Positions 29,543 to 30,930 of a DNA stretch of 30,930 bases are shown here, in pieces; the stretch's first letter is position 1, and every line of letters starts with the position of its first letter. A model generated the notes under the pieces. The model saw only the letters and a list, made by a program, of their open reading frames with translations. It did no database searches and was not told where the DNA came from. Source of the DNA: an uncultured bacterium (lineage in GTDB: Bacteria; Planctomycetota; Phycisphaerae; Phycisphaerales; UBA1924); NCBI GenBank assembly GCA_938003595.1, contig CALKYH010000132.1, forward strand, positions 1-30,930, given 5' to 3'. Made by a program: the position numbers and the translations under genes.

Positions 29543-30930
29543 ATGTCGCGCACTGCCACCTTCTTCGGTCTCTGGAATCGTGAGGACCCCATCGGCTTCC
29601 GGCTCGGCTGGCTGCTGGGGGCGGCCCTCTGGCTGTTCGTCCTCGCGGCGATGGTCTCGTTCAACCGCTTCGACGGCCCGGGGCACGCCTCGGCGCCGCT
29701 GAACTCACCCGTCGCCAACTGGTGCGGGCCGGCGGGGGCGTGGCTGGCGTACCAGCTGTTCACGATGTTCGGCATCGGGGCCTGGGTTCTGCTGGCGACG
29801 GCGGGGCTGTGGCTGGGGATGTCCGCCGCGGGCCGGCCGGTGGGCCAGCTGGGGGTGCGATCGCTGGGCGCGGGGCTGTTCGCGCTGGTGGTGGCGGGGT
29901 TCCACGCCCTGCTGGCGCCGGGCTGGAGCAGCGCGCCCGAGGGCGCCGGCGGGCTGGTGGCGATCTGGGGCGTGAGCGAGCTGAGCGGGCGCTTCGGCGG
30001 CCTGGGCGCCGCGCTGTGGCTGGTGTTCCTGGGACTGATCGGCGCGACGGTGGCGTTCGATGTCTGGGTGGCGCTGGCGCCGAAGTGGGCGCTGTCCCGC
30101 GCGGGCACGGGCGTCGGCGGGCTGTACGCGCGGGTGCGCGAGCGGCTGGACGAGCAGGCGGAGCTTCGCGCCGCGCGTGCCGCGGCCCGGGTCCGCGAGA
30201 ACGATGTGGACGACGACGATCGCATGGCCCGCCCGGCCCGCGCGACCAAGGTGAAGCCCGTCAAGGCGAGCAAGCCCGCGAAGAAGGTCCGGCCCGAGCC
30301 GGAGCACAACGAGGAGGAGGACGAGGACGACACCGGCGTGGCCGTGCTGGACGAGGTGGACGAGGAGGAGGAGGAAGACGAGGCGCCCGGGGCGCCGCAG
30401 GTCTTCGACCCCGAAGCGCTGCGGGCGAAGATGTCCAAGCTGCCGGTGCGGTTCGCGGCCGAGTCCCGGCGTGCGGCGACGGTGGAGGACCTCGAGGACC
30501 TCCGCGCCGCGGATACCGAGATGGTGGAATACAAGTTCCCCTCGCTCGAGCTGCTCGAGGAGCCCGAGGAGAACTACTCCGGCAAGCTGGAGGCCTATGT
30601 CCGCGAGCAGGCCAGCTGCCTGGAGGAGGCGCTGCGGGTCTACAAGATCGACGGCGAGGTGGTGGGCATCGACTCGGGCCCGGTCATCACCATGTACGAG
30701 GTGAAGCTGGCGCCGGGGACGAAGGTCAGCCAGCTGACCGCGATCTCGCAGGACCTGGCCCGCGCCATGCGCGTGGTCAGCATCCGCATCGTCGGCAACA
30801 TCGAGGGGCGCGACACCGTCGGCATCGAGGCGCCGAACATCGAGAAGGAGAAGGTGCGCCTCAAGGAGCTGATGAGCGTCTCGGAGAAGACCAAGAACAT
30901 GCGCCTGCCCACCTTCCTGGGCAAGGACGC
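29543..30930 (+). CDS. ftsK: FtsK/SpoIIIE-type DNA translocase, N-terminal part (runs off window)
   Basis: At least 462 residues, with no stop before the window end. The frame is in phase with the conserved GPVITMYEVKLAPGTKVS block (from about residue 379). The N-terminus has four transmembrane helices, about 19-40 (GWLLGAALWLFVLAAMVSF), 66-94, 103-124 and 152-178, as in FtsK. A short linker follows (about 220-330) with a KVKPVKASKPAKKVRPEPE stretch and an Asp/Glu-rich run. Then YKFPSLELL and the alpha domain begin. The ATPase Walker motifs and gamma domain lie beyond the edge. It acts at the division septum, pumping DNA and activating XerCD. ATG 29543 is the first start after an in-frame TAA; no SD is seen. 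Confidence 0.93.
   Translation, partial: MSRTATFFGLWNREDPIGFRLGWLLGAALWLFVLAAMVSFNRFDGPGHASAPLNSPVANWCGPAGAWLAYQLFTMFGIGAWVLLATAGLWLGMSAAGRPVGQLGVRSLGAGLFALVVAGFHALLAPGWSSAPEGAGGLVAIWGVSELSGRFGGLGAALWLVFLGLIGATVAFDVWVALAPKWALSRAGTGVGGLYARVRERLDEQAELRAARAAARVRENDVDDDDRMARPARATKVKPVKASKPAKKVRPEPEHNEEEDEDDTGVAVLDEVDEEEEEDEAPGAPQVFDPEALRAKMSKLPVRFAAESRRAATVEDLEDLRAADTEMVEYKFPSLELLEEPEENYSGKLEAYVREQASCLEEALRVYKIDGEVVGIDSGPVITMYEVKLAPGTKVSQLTAISQDLARAMRVVSIRIVGNIEGRDTVGIEAPNIEKEKVRLKELMSVSEKTKNMRLPTFLGKD

Noticed and set aside
1..30930. Mobile elements, prophage genes, transposases, integrases or cohesin partners
   Set aside because: I looked for transposase and integrase motifs and cohesin-like domains and found none; all large frames are accounted for by the listed genes.

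Overview
The window is high-GC bacterial chromosomal DNA, most likely from a planctomycete of the class Phycisphaerae, order Phycisphaerales or a relative. The inference rests on several traits. Secreted proteins end either in two-EF-hand dockerin-like modules or in a 'PAPxx - hydrophobic stretch - RRRR' tail. Small membrane proteins end in CxxCGY...CPECG zinc ribbons. A spondin-type surface protein is present, and no single pathway is packed across the window. I see no phage, insertion sequence, CRISPR array or plasmid signature.

Layout. 1-803: two overlapping small membrane proteins with C-terminal zinc ribbons (the first cut by the window edge). 814-3227: divergent mutL (-) and a HIT-family hydrolase (+). 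3461-11411: two very large tandem paralogous secreted subtilases, each with three choice-of-anchor-D-like beta-sandwiches, an S8 protease domain, a jelly-roll-like region and a terminal dockerin. A hairpin-rich leader precedes each. 11626-11971: a 58-residue orphan, then tRNA-Gln(CUG) with a clear promoter and terminator. 12071-15120: recQ and a small secreted PAPG/RRRR-tailed protein. 15134-19195 (-): a 1353-residue secreted beta-helix/FG-GAP/dockerin protein. 19403-24001 (-): a tight operon, metG - DUF2470-like protein - amidohydrolase - 2-hydroxyacid dehydrogenase. 24157-26769 (+): a soluble nucleotide-sugar 4,6-dehydratase-like SDR, a 98-residue coiled-coil protein and dut. 26773-28313 (-): an ECF sigma factor translationally coupled to a membrane anti-sigma-like protein. 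28565-29335 (+): the spondin-like surface protein. 29543-end (+): the N-terminal part of an FtsK-type DNA translocase.

How the genes relate. Housekeeping functions (mismatch repair, RecQ helicase, Met-tRNA charging, dUTP removal, chromosome translocation) are interleaved with an export-oriented set: three dockerin proteins, two PAPx/RRRR proteins, a sugar-nucleotide enzyme and an ECF sigma/anti-sigma pair divergent from a surface protein. Two window-scale signals stand out. First, the tetranucleotide ACGT is almost absent: four copies found by eye, three of them within 440 bp. Coding sequence avoids it by using GAT/AAT/CAT/TAT before valine. Second, several housekeeping genes (mutL, HIT, recQ, metG, ftsK) carry a -10-like hexamer only 6-8 nt before the ATG and no Shine-Dalgarno sequence, which suggests leaderless mRNAs. 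The exported-protein genes mostly have SD sites.
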